64,000 nt of DNA from Hemerocallis citrina. Lineage: Eukaryota; Streptophyta; Magnoliopsida; Asparagales; Asphodelaceae. Location: positions 850,501 to 914,500 of the forward strand of contig JACEHZ010000589.1 in NCBI GenBank assembly GCA_017893485.1, given 5' to 3'. Of the stretch, positions 62,799 through 64,000 are shown piece by piece. The stretch's first letter is position 1, and every line of letters begins with the position of its first letter. The notes under the pieces are model-generated. The model saw only the letters and a list, made by a program, of their open reading frames with translations, made no database searches and was not told where the DNA came from. Made by a program: the position numbers and the translations under genes.

Positions 62799-64000
62799 TT
62801 GTCACGTCCCGCTTTCCAAAAAAGAATATGGAATACGGATACACGACAAAAGCCCAGCAAATGATTTTCATCATCCATAAGTTGTTCAAGAATCTTCACA
62901 ATATTCACGAGAATAATCAGAGTTGGAAGCAAAAGAGTCATCCAACATGCACACATGAACTAAAATACCAACAAGAAGACTTGAAACCAAAATGTATTAA
63001 TCACAAATAGTCCTGATCTGAATAAGTCAAATTATCCTGGGTCACATTGCCCAAATACAAGAATAAATCCAAGTACAAGAATACAATATTGTTCAAGCAA
63101 ACTACAAGGATAATAATAGCAAAGTCCAGCACTAATACTTCATGTCACCAATACCATCTGGAACATGTTCTCCAAAATCTGCAATTTAACAATTGCATAG
63201 ATAGGAAAAAGAAAATAAGTACCCGTCAATGCAAGTTACGGGCTGCTTGTAATGCAGGATACAAGTACATGGGAAACTAACTAGCAACATGGAATAAGTA
63301 TGATATCAAAATATAACAACCAGCATGGTAAGATGAACAAGTGAAAGTGGCATGTATCAAGTGTCAAGTGAACAAGAATCATATAAACATGTATCAAGTA
63401 TCAAGAATCAACTATCACGAAATCAAGTAATAAGTGTCAAGTAGTCAAGTACAAGTAGCAAGTAGCATGAATCAAGTAATTGTGTTCAAGTCTTGTATTA
63501 TTACTATCTAGGTAGCACTTCATGTGCCATCATTTTATCACATGATTGCTACAGTCAATGCAATTTCGTTGTAGATTTCATAGTGGACCATATAGGACAG
63601 TGTACTCACGGACAAGCCTAAAAAATCAAGTATCAAATATCAGGCCTCAAGTAGTGAAATATCAAGTCTCAAGTAGTGAAATATCAAGCCTCAAGTAATC
63701 AAGCCAAATCTCAAGTATCAAGTCAAGTCTCAAGTATCACATAGAATCAATAGATTCTTTTCCGAGTACACGTTTATGAATTATCCACTATTAGATCTAT
63801 CCCTTTTAAACCCGGCTTGGTTAATTTTATTGTTAATGTCAAACAAGCATGTATGTATCACAAAACAGGCCAAGTATAGTGTGGTAGGGTAAAAATGGCT
63901 TAGGGCCCAACCATGGCCCAATACAACTCTCACTCAGAAATGGTGAAAACAGCGGTCCAGATCAGCGCCGAACCTCCGGTTCGGCACCGAAACTCCACTA
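62799..64000 (-). mobile_element. Partial LTR-like sequence at the right edge
   Basis: TGTCACGTCCCGC at 62799 resembles the TGTAGCGCCCCG plus-strand start of LTR-like unit 1, and the following layout (acidic-poor AT-rich text, then a zone of degenerate short repeats, then GC-rich text) is similar. The other end lies outside the window. If right, it reads on the - strand and this is its 3' end. Confidence 0.42.
63355..63735. repeat. Degenerate TCAAGTA repeats
   Basis: Over forty variants of (A)TCAAGT(A/C/G) occur, dense at 63355-63490 and again at 63625-63735. Spacing is irregular, mostly 7-16 bp. Confidence 0.85.

Overview
This window looks like a repeat-rich stretch of a flowering-plant nuclear genome, probably a large one. 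The evidence is Ty1/copia and Ty3/gypsy LTR retrotransposons nested in each other, a plant-type hAT transposon with its transposase, two small non-autonomous hAT elements, an RTE-type LINE tail and an intron-containing fragment of a plant AP-1 gamma-adaptin gene. I see no complete ordinary host gene, no rRNA or tRNA gene and no CRISPR. The species cannot be told from what is visible.

Layout. 61-4213: Copia-1, a decayed element with 150-bp LTRs and a perfect CATGC target duplication, carrying a 314-bp hAT MITE. 4214-6520: unassigned DNA with two exon-like islands and a 95-bp foldback. 6521-26112: Gypsy-1 (+ strand), a 19.6-kb Tat-like Ty3/gypsy element with a second, archaeal-type RNase H region and antisense genes. 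Nested in it are a 4.3-kb LTR-like unit (15957-20303) and Copia-2 (21995-25046). 26113-27323: AT-rich, no gene. 27332-31384: a hAT transposon whose 710-codon transposase frame is unbroken, the only long intact coding frame here. 31416-47106: Gypsy-2 (- strand), a relative of Gypsy-1 that has lost half of RT, RNase H and integrase and holds a 3.76-kb LTR-like unit (36740-40496). 48361-48720: a 360-bp hAT MITE. 49221-55799: Copia-3, long but full of stops. 56946-58794: gamma-adaptin gene fragment (- strand). About 59425-59700: LINE tail. 60004-62630: Copia-4 (- strand), truncated at both ends. 62799-64000: what looks like the end of another long LTR running out of the window.

The most unusual part is what the two Gypsy elements share. 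Both carry, between integrase (or its deletion scar) and the 3' LTR, two blocks of roughly 55-bp tandem repeats flanking an antisense gene region. That region encodes a protein resembling the Pfam 'putative gypsy type transposon' family (PF04195), with two introns at the same places in both elements, a TATAAATCCCC promoter-like box, and a second coiled-coil-like frame. Nearly every repeat unit contains GGCTCG-N17-CGAGCC, and the sequence inside differs between the first and second block in the same way in both elements. Separately, the 3.76-kb LTR-like unit and the Copia-2 LTRs both carry GTCGAC-centred palindromes in pairs 20-22 bp apart. Family calls come from motifs read by eye; no database search was possible.
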